11,255 nt of DNA from UBA10133 sp964528565 (GCA_964528565.1 CAZGSP010000054.1:1-11255); one strand, 5' to 3'. Counted from the stretch's first letter, positions 1 to 5,733 are shown. Program-made: numbers and translations. The notes: generated by a model from the sequence alone, not told the origin.

Positions 1-52
1 CAAAACCGTTACGGGTTTGCCTCCGCCTGTTCGATTCACCCCTCCAACAAAC

Positions 53-83
53 TAAATACTCTGCCACGAGGGCAGAGTATTTA
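53..83 (-). terminator. Hairpin terminator of tRNA-Ala(GGC)
   Basis: A perfect 13-bp inverted repeat (53-65 with 71-83) has a 5-nt loop. Read on the minus strand it starts 5 nt after the 3' end of the tRNA and is followed by a T-rich stretch (TTTAGTTTG). The AT-rich outer half of the stem makes it nearly symmetrical, so it could also stop transcription from the other side. Confidence 0.7.
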
Positions 84-87
84 CTTG

Positions 88-158
88 TGGACCCGGAGGG
101 AATCGAACCCTCTTCTCATCCATGCCATGGATACATTCTACCGGTGAACTACGGGCCC
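88..158 (-). tRNA. tRNA-Ala (anticodon GGC)
   Basis: Read on the minus strand, this folds into a full cloverleaf. It has a 7-bp acceptor (GGGCCCG with CGGGTCC), a D stem GTTC/GAAT, and an anticodon stem TATCC/GGATG closing the loop ATGGCAT. The anticodon is GGC (plus-strand 124-126). The variable loop has 4 nt and the T arm is GAGGG-TTCGATT-CCCTC. Position 3:70 is G:U, the identity element of alanine tRNAs, which supports the anticodon call independently. It would decode GCC and GCU. The discriminator base is A and CCA is not encoded, so a CCA-adding enzyme is needed. Confidence 0.96.
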
Positions 159-167
159 TCACCTACC

Positions 168-178
168 TTTATATTTTA
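168..178 (-). promoter_or_regulatory. Probable -10 region of tRNA-Ala(GGC)
   Basis: On the minus strand the AT-rich string TAAAATATAAA contains two overlapping -10 candidates, TAAAAT (173-178) and TATAAA (168-173). The second ends 9 nt before the mature 5' end of the tRNA, a normal distance. No good -35 box is visible. Confidence 0.4.
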
Positions 179-220
179 CCTTATCGTCGGACAAATAAAA
201 ACCGTCGTTCCCGGAGCTTG

Positions 221-249
221 TTGACAGTCAGTTACGACCATGCTATTAT
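221..249 (+). promoter_or_regulatory. Sigma-70 promoter of the lipoprotein gene
   Basis: A perfect -35 TTGACA (221-226) is followed by a 17-bp spacer and TATTAT (244-249). The -10 is preceded by TG plus one base, an extended -10. The start point would be near 256, giving a leader of about 28 nt. This is one of the two best-matched promoters in the window. Confidence 0.85.
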
Positions 250-283
250 AGGCTCTGAATCCATGTCCCATTAGGAGGATACT

Positions 284-835
284 TTGAAAATAAAACCGTT
301 TATCTTTCTGAGTTTGATATTTATCTTTCTTCTTTCGGCTTGTGGCGGCACCGGCACTCCGGAACCCAAGCGCCTCACTCGAGCCGAAGAGTTGGCCGAT
401 ACCGGACTTCTCGGTCGCCATCCGATCAAAGGCGTGAACGTCGAGAATGGCTATCAGGGTAATTTTGATGGGGGCTTCATTCTCTTTGGTGGTGGTGTTT
501 CGGGCCAGATCAGCCCGGCTACCAACTACCTGATCGAGTGGTTTCCAAGAAATAACGTCACTATCACCACGACCATCCCCCGGTCAAAGATCGTCACCAA
601 CACGGTCGTCTATACACCGGAGCATCCGGGACCGGAAATTGAATTTGTTTTCCTCCAATCCTGGCTCGAAGAAATCCCCAGAAGTGACTCCAACCGCCCG
701 TTTTACTCGGAAGACGGCAAAAAGAACCTGAATATCCTCATCGAGTCAATGTCATCCTGGTCCGGACCTGCATTGGTTATCGTCAATATCTATATTTCGG
801 CCGAAGACCAAGCCGGCTACAAACAATGCCAATAA
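284..835 (+). CDS. Orphan lipoprotein
   Basis: This encodes 183 residues. The start is TTG, chosen because AGGAGG (273-278) lies 5 nt upstream and because it gives an intact signal peptide. Residues 1-20 form a type II signal sequence: Lys2 and Lys4, a hydrophobic core over 6-17, and the lipobox L17-S18-A19-C20. Cys20 would be lipidated and the protein anchored on the outer face of the cytoplasmic membrane. The mature part has a Gly-rich stretch near residues 55-75 and a beta-rich middle, with no motif I recognise. It is transcribed alone, with a strong promoter upstream and a hairpin terminator downstream. Lipoprotein location is well supported; function is unknown. Confidence 0.85.
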   Translation: MKIKPFIFLSLIFIFLLSACGGTGTPEPKRLTRAEELADTGLLGRHPIKGVNVENGYQGNFDGGFILFGGGVSGQISPATNYLIEWFPRNNVTITTTIPRSKIVTNTVVYTPEHPGPEIEFVFLQSWLEEIPRSDSNRPFYSEDGKKNLNILIESMSSWSGPALVIVNIYISAEDQAGYKQCQ

Positions 836-843
836 ATTTCATC

Positions 844-868
844 AACCCCGCCACAAGCGGGGTTTATT
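844..868 (+). terminator. Intrinsic terminator after the lipoprotein gene
   Basis: An 8-bp GC-rich stem (844-851 AACCCCGC with 857-864 GCGGGGTT) has a 5-nt loop. It is followed by a short, interrupted T run that merges into the promoter of the next tRNA. Confidence 0.75.
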
Positions 869-876
869 GCTAAAAT
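868..876 (+). promoter_or_regulatory. Extended -10 promoter of tRNA-Ala(CGC)
   Basis: TGCTAAAAT is an extended -10 with hexamer 871-876. It ends 8 nt before the mature tRNA 5' end, so transcription would begin almost at the tRNA. The -35 position falls in the preceding terminator and does not match consensus. Confidence 0.6.
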
Positions 877-884
877 ATACCTGA

Positions 885-957
885 GGGCCTGTAGCTCACC
901 TGGTAGAGCGCTGCATTCGCATTGCAGAGGTAGTCGGTTCGAGTCCGATCAGGTCCA
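885..957 (+). tRNA. tRNA-Ala (anticodon CGC)
   Basis: The cloverleaf is complete. The acceptor is GGGCCTG/CAGGTCC, with G3:U70 marking alanine identity. The D stem is GCTC/GAGC. The anticodon stem CTGCA/TGCAG closes the loop TTCGCAT, with anticodon CGC at 918-920. The variable loop has 5 nt and the T arm is GTCGG-TTCGAGT-CCGAT. It reads GCG codons. The discriminator is A and no CCA is encoded. It is the second alanine isoacceptor in the window, on the opposite strand from the first, with the lipoprotein gene between them. Confidence 0.97.
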
Positions 958-968
958 CAATTACCCCA

Positions 969-977
969 TGCTATAAT
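969..977 (+). promoter_or_regulatory. Extended -10 promoter TGCTATAAT
   Basis: A perfect TATAAT (972-977) is preceded by TG and one base. The -35 position overlaps the 3' end of tRNA-Ala and is poor, so the extended -10 probably carries recognition. The expected start is near 984, giving a leader of about 36 nt for the gene at 1020. Confidence 0.7.
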
Positions 978-1019
978 CTTCGAGTACGTTCAAAATCCAT
1001 TCCATTTGAGGAGTAAACC

Positions 1020-1772
1020 ATGGCGGATTTCGAAGAAGTATTTTCTCGCATCAAACATTTTCTCAGGACTCCGGTTAATTCGGAAAGGGACTTGGAATTC
1101 CTGAAAAATCTGGCCAAGTCGCTGATTAATGACTTTGGTCTCGAAAGGGCTCTCGGTAGTTCAGCCATCAACATGGTAGGTGAACTGAAGTTCACCAACT
1201 TTAACCAAGCCATTGAAGTCCTCGAACTGAGCGGCGATCTTCACCGCCACTATGCCGTACTTTGTGCCTGCGGTGGCAACGCTACTCCGACGGCTCTCAT
1301 TTCGCTGGTTCTTACCGAGCCTGACCCGAACAAAGATCTCGTTAGCGAAGAAGAAGTTCTCGCCATGATGGCTCAGCCTCTGGCTTTCTCGACTACCGTT
1401 CCCAGGATGTATCAGCCGTCGCTCTTCGCCGCTTTCCAAAACGCCCGGTCCTCCATCCTCAAGATCAGTTTGGCCACCCTCCTCTATCATGCCGGACGGA
1501 AAGACTGTCTGATGAAGTACATCAACGATGGCTATTTCGGTGACAGACAAACCCGGGAAACCAAACTCGATCAAGTCAAACGGCTTGACCCAAGGAAAAA
1601 AGGCCCCTTCTCGGACGAAGACATCCTCGTTCTCGACCTCCTCTATCCCGACCGTTTTGTCGAAGTCGAAGAATACTCCAATATTGGCCTGCGCACCCTC
1701 TTGGCCTTGGATATCGCTACCGAAGGCAAATTCCCCAAAATGGAACTGGCACCCCTGGATTGGGTAAAATAA
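1020..1772 (+). CDS. Orphan soluble protein, 250 residues
   Basis: The ATG start is supported by GAGGAG (1008-1013), 6 nt upstream, and by an extended -10 promoter. I do not recognise the family. The protein has no signal peptide or membrane segment and looks mostly alpha-helical and cytoplasmic. The N-terminal third is charged and helical. A Cys-Ala-Cys pair sits at residues 82-84. A basic stretch of Lys/Arg-rich sequence lies at about 176-195, and the C-terminal part (200-235) is acidic then hydrophobic. The gene is flanked by its own promoter and terminator, so it appears monocistronic. An overlapping minus-strand reading frame of 211 codons (1161-1796) is taken as a shadow because it lacks a start signal and the plus-strand gene has full expression signals. 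Confidence 0.82.
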   Translation: MADFEEVFSRIKHFLRTPVNSERDLEFLKNLAKSLINDFGLERALGSSAINMVGELKFTNFNQAIEVLELSGDLHRHYAVLCACGGNATPTALISLVLTEPDPNKDLVSEEEVLAMMAQPLAFSTTVPRMYQPSLFAAFQNARSSILKISLATLLYHAGRKDCLMKYINDGYFGDRQTRETKLDQVKRLDPRKKGPFSDEDILVLDLLYPDRFVEVEEYSNIGLRTLLALDIATEGKFPKMELAPLDWVK

Positions 1773-1785
1773 TTTTCTCACCCTT

Positions 1786-1811
1786 CCCCCCGCCATCAGA
1801 CGGGGGGTTTT
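1786..1811 (+). terminator. Intrinsic terminator after the 250-residue orphan
   Basis: A 7-bp all-GC stem (1786-1792 with 1801-1807) has an 8-nt loop and is followed by TTTT. It lies 14 bp after the stop codon. Confidence 0.8.
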
Positions 1812-1847
1812 AGAAATTCACCCGCTCATTCACAAGAGGAGACCAGT

Positions 1848-2312
1848 ATGTCCAAGAAACCGCTCAACGTCGGTGATGTTATCTCGTCCTCCGAATTTGC
1901 TTTTGGTCACCGCGATTTCCGCCGCGAAGATGAAGAGACTGCTATCATAGTTGGAGGTGTCGAAAAGGACTATATCGTAACCGAATCTTACGACGAAGAA
2001 ACGCGTGTCCGACACGCCGCCCAAACCGGTAAGACCCTACCCCGGTGGCACGACGTAAACTACGGTGCCTATGATCCGTCACGGGGAACGGCCAAGTTTG
2101 TTGTCGAAAGAGCCGAGATGGAAGGTGGCAGTTCCGGCGGGAACAATGACTACCCCGACGCCCTCTACGTTACGGCCAGACGACTGGGTCCACACTGGGA
2201 ATATGATCCCAACGGAGAAGTTATCAAGTTCACCTATCAGTCGGTTTTGTACAATAACTCTATCGTTCGGGTTACCGTTCACAAACGCATGAAGCTACAG
2301 TTCACAAAATAG
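1848..2312 (+). CDS. Orphan soluble protein, 154 residues
   Basis: The ATG start has a strong ribosome binding site, AGAGGAG (1835-1841), 6 nt upstream. I recognise no family. There is no signal peptide or membrane segment. The protein is charged and looks beta-rich. Residues 1-45 are acidic, a Gly/Ser/Asn-rich linker (GGSSGGNN) lies near residues 92-99, and the C-terminal 50 residues alternate hydrophobic and polar positions as in a beta sheet, ending in a basic tail. Only 36 bp separate the start from the previous terminator. No clear promoter lies in that gap (a weak TAGAAA at 1811-1816 is the best), so the gene may depend partly on read-through. It has its own strong terminator. Confidence 0.8.
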   Translation: MSKKPLNVGDVISSSEFAFGHRDFRREDEETAIIVGGVEKDYIVTESYDEETRVRHAAQTGKTLPRWHDVNYGAYDPSRGTAKFVVERAEMEGGSSGGNNDYPDALYVTARRLGPHWEYDPNGEVIKFTYQSVLYNNSIVRVTVHKRMKLQFTK

Positions 2313-2317
2313 TACTA

Positions 2318-2340
2318 CCCCGCCGAAAGGCGGGGTTTTT
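2318..2340 (+). terminator. Intrinsic terminator with GAAA tetraloop
   Basis: A 7-bp stem CCCCGCC/GGCGGGG (2318-2324 with 2329-2335) is capped by the stable tetraloop GAAA and followed by five T. It begins 6 nt after the stop codon of the 154-residue orphan. Confidence 0.9.
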
Positions 2341-2346
2341 CTGGGG

Positions 2347-2352
2347 TAAAAT
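2347..2352 (+). promoter_or_regulatory. -10 box for a leaderless transcript
   Basis: TAAAAT ends 7 nt before the ATG at 2359, so the predicted transcription start coincides with the start codon. No Shine-Dalgarno sequence is present between them, and no good -35 is seen. Confidence 0.45.
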
Positions 2353-2358
2353 ACCTTT

Positions 2359-2538
2359 ATGCCGGACAAAATACTCACTTGCGAAAATTGTAAGAACCCC
2401 TTCGTTTACTCGGAGTACGAACAGGCTATGGACAAGAGAAACAACCGAGCCGAGGCTATCTACTGCCCCATTTGCGCCTCTATCAAGGCGAGTGAACAAA
2501 AACACCCCCCCAAGCCTAAAAAAGCCAACCAGGCTTGA
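2359..2538 (+). CDS. Small zinc-ribbon protein (zf-trcl/PF13451-like)
   Basis: This encodes 59 residues. Two Cys-x2-Cys knuckles (C8/C11 and C36/C39) are spaced as in a small zinc ribbon. The segment around the first knuckle (DKILTCENCKNPFVYS), a following Glu-Gln pair and the second knuckle YCPIC match the pattern I know for the 'probable zinc-ribbon' family (zf-trcl, PF13451), whose members carry DK-L-C-x2-C-x2-F-F-x5-EQ and a later C-P-x-C. The C-terminal 18 residues are Lys/Pro-rich, suggesting nucleic acid or ribosome contact, which is inference. There is no ribosome binding site and the -10 box is only 7 nt away, so the message is probably leaderless. Its TGA stop lies inside the -35 box of the next transcription unit. 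Confidence 0.78.
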   Translation: MPDKILTCENCKNPFVYSEYEQAMDKRNNRAEAIYCPICASIKASEQKHPPKPKKANQA

Positions 2539-2563
2539 CTTTTGCACTAATATAGGATACAAT
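2535..2563 (+). promoter_or_regulatory. Near-consensus sigma-70 promoter of the structured RNA
   Basis: TTGACT (2535-2540), a 17-bp spacer and TACAAT (2558-2563) put the start point near 2570. No protein gene with a ribosome binding site follows before the terminator at 2738-2770, so the product is most likely an RNA. Confidence 0.8.
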
Positions 2564-2569
2564 ACCCAT

Positions 2570-2770
2570 ATTCTCACCAGGGGTTATATGTGAGGATGAA
2601 TGGTGAGAGGCGTACCACCTAAACTTAACCTGTGTGTGGGTTTATCCCAATCGCCATGTTTGTGGCTAAAGGGTCTAACTTTGGATTTGAATCCTGCTCC
2701 GCAGGAATTACGCCCTCCAAAAAAGACCCTCACCAATAATCCCGGCTCACCATAGCCGGGATTTCTTTTT
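2570..2770 (+). ncRNA. Structured non-coding RNA of unassigned class, about 200 nt
   Basis: The transcript is bounded by a near-consensus promoter and a strong intrinsic terminator, and holds no credible ORF. It shows several strong helices. TCTCACCA (2572-2579) pairs with TGGTGAGA (2601-2608). GGGTCT (2671-2676) pairs with AGACCC (2724-2729), stacked outside TTTGGA (2680-2685) with TCCAAA (2716-2721). Inside these, TCCTGC (2692-2697) and GCAGGA (2701-2706) form a hairpin with a 3-nt loop. GCCA/TGGC (2653-2656, 2663-2666) and TAAACTT/GGGTTTA (2620-2626, 2638-2644) add smaller hairpins. CTCACCA occurs again at 2729-2735, so it could compete for TGGTGAG and create an alternative fold. I checked by eye for the conserved cores of SRP RNA, tmRNA and RNase P RNA and did not see them. 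6S RNA is possible, since it has little sequence conservation. The downstream gene is convergent, so this is not a leader riboswitch. Confidence 0.65.
2738..2770 (+). terminator. Intrinsic terminator of the structured RNA, possibly bidirectional
   Basis: A 10-bp stem AATCCCGGCT/AGCCGGGATT (2738-2747 with 2754-2763) has a 6-nt loop and is followed by TCTTTTT. On the other strand the stem is followed only by ATTATTGG, but it lies 20 bp after the end of the minus-strand cupin gene, so it probably serves both convergent units. Confidence 0.88.
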
Positions 2771-2782
2771 CTCGCGTGTTTT

Positions 2783-3826
2783 TTACTTCCCCACCTTCAT
2801 GTTCCGGGTGAATTCTTCAAACGTAGGTGATTTCTGATCTCTCTCGGATCTTACTATTTTGTCCGCCGGCACAAAGTCCGTCCAAGGTACGGCCAGCTTA
2901 GGATCCATCGGGTTCACGGCATAAAGAGCCGTATCCGGCCGCCAGAGATCATCCACCACATAGCTATAGTCCATGTGATTTGACAGGGTCAGGACCGAGT
3001 TCCCGATACCCGGCTCGATAAACAGCGCCCCTCCTTTGATTTCCTCCCCCTCCGGGGTTCTTCCATATCCCAAATAGACTTTGGCTATTTTGCCAAAGGT
3101 TCTCGATCCAGGCCGGCAATCGATCAAATAGGACAACGCCAGTCCGGAAACTACCGTCACCAGTTTTGCCCACGGCTCCACATGGAAGCCTCTCAATATT
3201 CCATAAGTGGAAAATGAATGGTTTACCTGTTTCCCGACGAAGTCATAACCGGTCAGTAGTTCCACCTCCGGAAACCGGGCTACTTCCCGAAAACTACCCC
3301 TTTCATCCCCACGGGTGGGAGACAAAATGTGATACAACCCCCCGATCCCCAGCTCTTCAACTTTGGCTGATAAGCCGGCCCTTGCCACCGTTTTTTCTTG
3401 TTCAATTTTTGTGACCAGATTGTTTAGAAAATTCATGCCACCGCTATCCATCTGTCTCTGCTTCATTTCCACCGCCACCTGAGAAATCTCATCAACTACC
3501 CATGCCGGAAGATAAGCCAGACCAAAAGTTTCCTCTTTAATACCATCACGGGTTTTGGAAAATCTCTCAAAAACCAGCTTATCTTCCCCGTTTAGTTTCA
3601 TGAGTACCAATCTCCAGGTTTGTTTAATTCCCCGGTCTTCGATCGATATATTCCACGACAGTCCGCTTATCAAGTCGGGACCTTGCCAACCGGCTTTTTC
3701 CAAAGCAACCAAGACATAACGCGTCCTGCCGTGACGCAGATCACAGAACTCCCTATGGAACCAGTATCGGTCGGAGTCCGTCATCTCCGATACTTCATAA
3801 CAGGCGTCGTCAATTATCTTTATCAT
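2783..3826 (-). CDS. RmlC-like cupin protein with extra N-terminal domain
   Basis: This encodes 347 residues. Residues about 170-340 match the dTDP-4-dehydrorhamnose 3,5-epimerase (RmlC) pattern: D174-x-R-G, LRGFH (211-215), K221, the turn VVSG (225-228), the ID-x-R-P-G strand (235-240), Tyr289, MDP (307-309), W315, and a closing S-x2-D (327-330). In RmlC the His of the RGxH motif is the catalytic base and works with an Asp and a Tyr. Here H215, Y289 and D308 are plausible equivalents. The usual GxxHGF motif reads GIGNSV (273-278), so that His is Asn. Residues 1-150 form an additional domain, rich in Trp and charge, that I do not recognise. Typical RmlC is about 180 residues. The start overlaps the previous stop as ATGA (4 nt), indicating translational coupling. 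No rhamnose genes are nearby, so an activity on another nucleotide sugar, or none, is possible. Confidence 0.78.
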   Translation of the reverse strand: MIKIIDDACYEVSEMTDSDRYWFHREFCDLRHGRTRYVLVALEKAGWQGPDLISGLSWNISIEDRGIKQTWRLVLMKLNGEDKLVFERFSKTRDGIKEETFGLAYLPAWVVDEISQVAVEMKQRQMDSGGMNFLNNLVTKIEQEKTVARAGLSAKVEELGIGGLYHILSPTRGDERGSFREVARFPEVELLTGYDFVGKQVNHSFSTYGILRGFHVEPWAKLVTVVSGLALSYLIDCRPGSRTFGKIAKVYLGYGRTPEGEEIKGGALFIEPGIGNSVLTLSNHMDYSYVVDDLWRPDTALYAVNPMDPKLAVPWTDFVPADKIVRSERDQKSPTFEEFTRNMKVGK

Positions 3827-4404
3827 CTTAGAGATGCCGTAAACTCCTGATAACTCAATAAATTTAGTTCCACATTTTCCGGTACATGATGTTTGGCTTC
3901 TTTGGGCAGTTTGGTGAGTTTCAACTCCGGATCGAACATATCCAGAGTTTTCCGGTTGTCGAACCGGTTATAAGGTTTGTCTCCCACCGAGTGAGTGAGT
4001 GCCGGACCATTGACGGGAATATAAAAGTCGACCACCCCTTCCGGTACCAAAACCGACTTTCCCATGGCTTCGGCTCCTTCACCAAGAAAAAACTCACACG
4101 TTTTCCCTCTATCGGGACCCGGCCTCATATCCACCAGACAATAATATAAAAGACCACTCAAAACAGTCACAAATTTTGACCTACTTTCCAGATGTCCCCC
4201 TCGGCCAACATTCTCCACCGAAAAAATAGCATAACTACTCCTGGGCTCATACTTGTATCCCAAAAAATACGACAGTTCGGTAAAGTCGGCCGTTTCCATC
4301 ACCCACCCGTCGGGCTTACTTAAATATTTCATCGGATTAACCACTACCGTATTGGCAATCGGTAGCGTTTTGTACTCCCGTGGACCTGTTTTGTTACTTG
4401 CCAT
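3823..4404 (-). CDS. RmlC-like cupin protein, single domain
   Basis: This encodes 193 residues from ATG at 4404. A TTG at 4413 would add three residues, and neither has a good ribosome binding site. It is a paralogue of the C-terminal domain of the next gene. Aligned blocks are RGGH here with RGFH there, K-FVTVLSG with K-LVTVVSG, and VDMRPG with IDCRPG, followed by a Pro-x-Gly turn and a DP-x-L-x-L strand near the C-terminus. The His of the RGxH motif is kept (residue 71). The position of the usual HGF motif reads VVDFYI, so that His is Asp or shifted. The start lies 20 nt after the stop of the M16 peptidase gene and the stop overlaps the following start by 4 nt, so it is the middle gene of a three-gene operon. 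The family fold is likely; the substrate is unknown. Confidence 0.75.
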   Translation of the reverse strand: MASNKTGPREYKTLPIANTVVVNPMKYLSKPDGWVMETADFTELSYFLGYKYEPRSSYAIFSVENVGRGGHLESRSKFVTVLSGLLYYCLVDMRPGPDRGKTCEFFLGEGAEAMGKSVLVPEGVVDFYIPVNGPALTHSVGDKPYNRFDNRKTLDMFDPELKLTKLPKEAKHHVPENVELNLLSYQEFTASLR

Positions 4405-4424
4405 CTCTATCAAATTTACACTGA

Positions 4425-5699
4425 CTATATCTCAAAGTCGAGCTTCTTATAGTCTCCCACCACCGACACACTCAGGTTTTCTCTCTTAAAAACTTCCCCG
4501 GCAATGTCCCGAACCTCTTCCAGGCTGACTTTCTCGATCTTTTCGATCATTTCCTCGGGACTGTAAATCTTGTCTCGGAAAGTGGTATCCTCCAAAGCCG
4601 ATCCCAGCACCTCTTCCGGCCGGTCAAAGGACAAGGCCAGCCGTCCTTTGAAAGTATCCTTAGCCGTAGCTATCTCCCCGGCCGTTATTTGCCACCTGTT
4701 TCCCCCGGCCAGGCCCAAAGATATTTCGGTAATTAGTTCCACCGCCTCGTTCAATTTATTTTTTGGCAGTCCGGCACCTATCAACACACACCCGGCATCT
4801 GAAAACATATCTACGTCCGACCCGATCCCATAGGCCCAGCCTCTTTCTTCCCTGATCTCTTTCATGAGGCGCGACAGCCAGCCGTCGCCAAGAACAATAT
4901 TGGTGAGCTCCAGTGCCCAACGGCGTTCATCGTTCATATCGATACCCCGGAAAGCCATCACGACCGCCGCCTGTTCCACTTTCCGGCTTGTCAGCTTCAA
5001 TCTCGGCTCCTTCTGTTCGTTCCATGCAAATATATTTTTCTCCGGTGTCTTTCGACCATCGGTTATCAGCGGGGCAAACTCTTTTCCGATCACTTCCAGC
5101 ACTTCTTCATCTTTGCCATAAGCCCCTACTACCCCTACCACCATATTTTCCGCCACAAACCATTTATCAAAATATTTTTTCAGTTCCTCCACTGTCATCT
5201 CCTTCAGACTCTCAATCGTCCCGATGATCGGCCTACCCATGTTCGTCTTTCCAAAAACCAGTTTCTCACACTCCTCAGCCGCTTTGGAATTTGGTCTGTC
5301 TTCATACATATGTAGTTCTTCCAGGATCGTGCCCCGCTCCTTATCAAAATGTTCCTTGGGTAGTACCGGCTCGGTCACTACTTGGCCCACAATTTTTGCC
5401 GCCAAACCCAAATTGCCTTTGTCCATCTTCACCCAGAATCCCATCTCGTTCTGGCCGGTATAGGCATTAAAAGCTCCCCCGACTTTTTCTACCGCCTCGT
5501 TGATGTCGTACATCTTGGGGAACTTCTTAGTTCCCTTAAAGACAAAGTGTTCCAAAAAATGAGCACTACCGGCTTCTTGGTCTGTTTCCTCTCTACTCCC
5601 GGTGCCGATCATTACTCTCACGGTCACGCTCTCCCGCTCTTCGGGCACCAGCACTACTCTCAACTTACCAAGTTTGTATACTTTGGGTGAAAATCTCAT
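4425..5699 (-). CDS. M16 family zinc metallopeptidase
   Basis: This encodes 424 residues from ATG at 5699; a TTG at 5705 would add two. The M16 (pitrilysin / processing peptidase-like) inverted zinc motif HxxEH is present as HFLEH, at residues 47-51 by this start. A conserved Glu pair about 76 residues downstream (LEELHMYEDRP) supplies the third ligand. The second half carries the M16 C-terminal signature R-E-E-R-G-W-A-Y-G-I near 283-293. Length matches the two-domain bacterial form of about 420 residues that acts as a homodimer or with an inactive partner. There is no signal peptide, so it is likely cytoplasmic and degrades peptides. It is the first gene of an operon with two RmlC-like proteins. 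A TAAAAT -10 box (5708-5713) lies 8 nt before the ATG and there is no Shine-Dalgarno sequence, so initiation may be nearly leaderless. Confidence 0.93.
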   Translation of the reverse strand: MRFSPKVYKLGKLRVVLVPEERESVTVRVMIGTGSREETDQEAGSAHFLEHFVFKGTKKFPKMYDINEAVEKVGGAFNAYTGQNEMGFWVKMDKGNLGLAAKIVGQVVTEPVLPKEHFDKERGTILEELHMYEDRPNSKAAEECEKLVFGKTNMGRPIIGTIESLKEMTVEELKKYFDKWFVAENMVVGVVGAYGKDEEVLEVIGKEFAPLITDGRKTPEKNIFAWNEQKEPRLKLTSRKVEQAAVVMAFRGIDMNDERRWALELTNIVLGDGWLSRLMKEIREERGWAYGIGSDVDMFSDAGCVLIGAGLPKNKLNEAVELITEISLGLAGGNRWQITAGEIATAKDTFKGRLALSFDRPEEVLGSALEDTTFRDKIYSPEEMIEKIEKVSLEEVRDIAGEVFKRENLSVSVVGDYKKLDFEI

Positions 5700-5707
5700 A
5701 TCCAACT

Positions 5708-5713
5708 ATTTTA
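5708..5713 (-). promoter_or_regulatory. -10 box of the M16 peptidase operon
   Basis: TAAAAT on the minus strand ends 8 nt before the ATG at 5699, placing the expected start point about 2 nt before the ATG. The -35 position is poor. The box lies 15 bp from the divergent -10 box at 5728-5733, so the two promoters must compete for the same stretch of DNA. Confidence 0.5.
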
Positions 5714-5724
5714 TCCCATCCGCT

Positions 5725-5733
5725 TGCTATAAT
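5725..5733 (+). promoter_or_regulatory. Extended -10 promoter TGCTATAAT
   Basis: This is identical to the element at 969-977. The hexamer TATAAT is at 5728-5733, the expected start is near 5740, and the leader to the ATG at 5778 is about 38 nt. Confidence 0.7.

Noticed and set aside
1..50. A T-loop-like string (TTCGATTC at 30-37) followed by CTCCA, resembling the 3' end of a plus-strand tRNA or tmRNA.
   Set aside because: The flanking bases cannot form a T stem (only the closing G-C pairs) and no acceptor partner is visible at the window edge.
1161..1796. A 211-codon minus-strand ORF opposite the 250-residue orphan.
   Set aside because: It has no ribosome binding site or promoter and overlaps the terminator, whereas the plus-strand gene has all expression signals.
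2657..2740. A 27-codon ORF from ATG 2657 within the structured RNA.
   Set aside because: No ribosome binding site precedes it, and its sequence is accounted for by paired helices and the terminator stem.
4590..4640. In the plus frame over the M16 gene the translation reads DPSTSSGRSKDKA, resembling the STSSG interspersed repeat known from CPR and other genomes.
   Set aside because: The nucleotide sequence diverges from that repeat, and the minus frame reads continuous M16 protein of normal length without an insertion.
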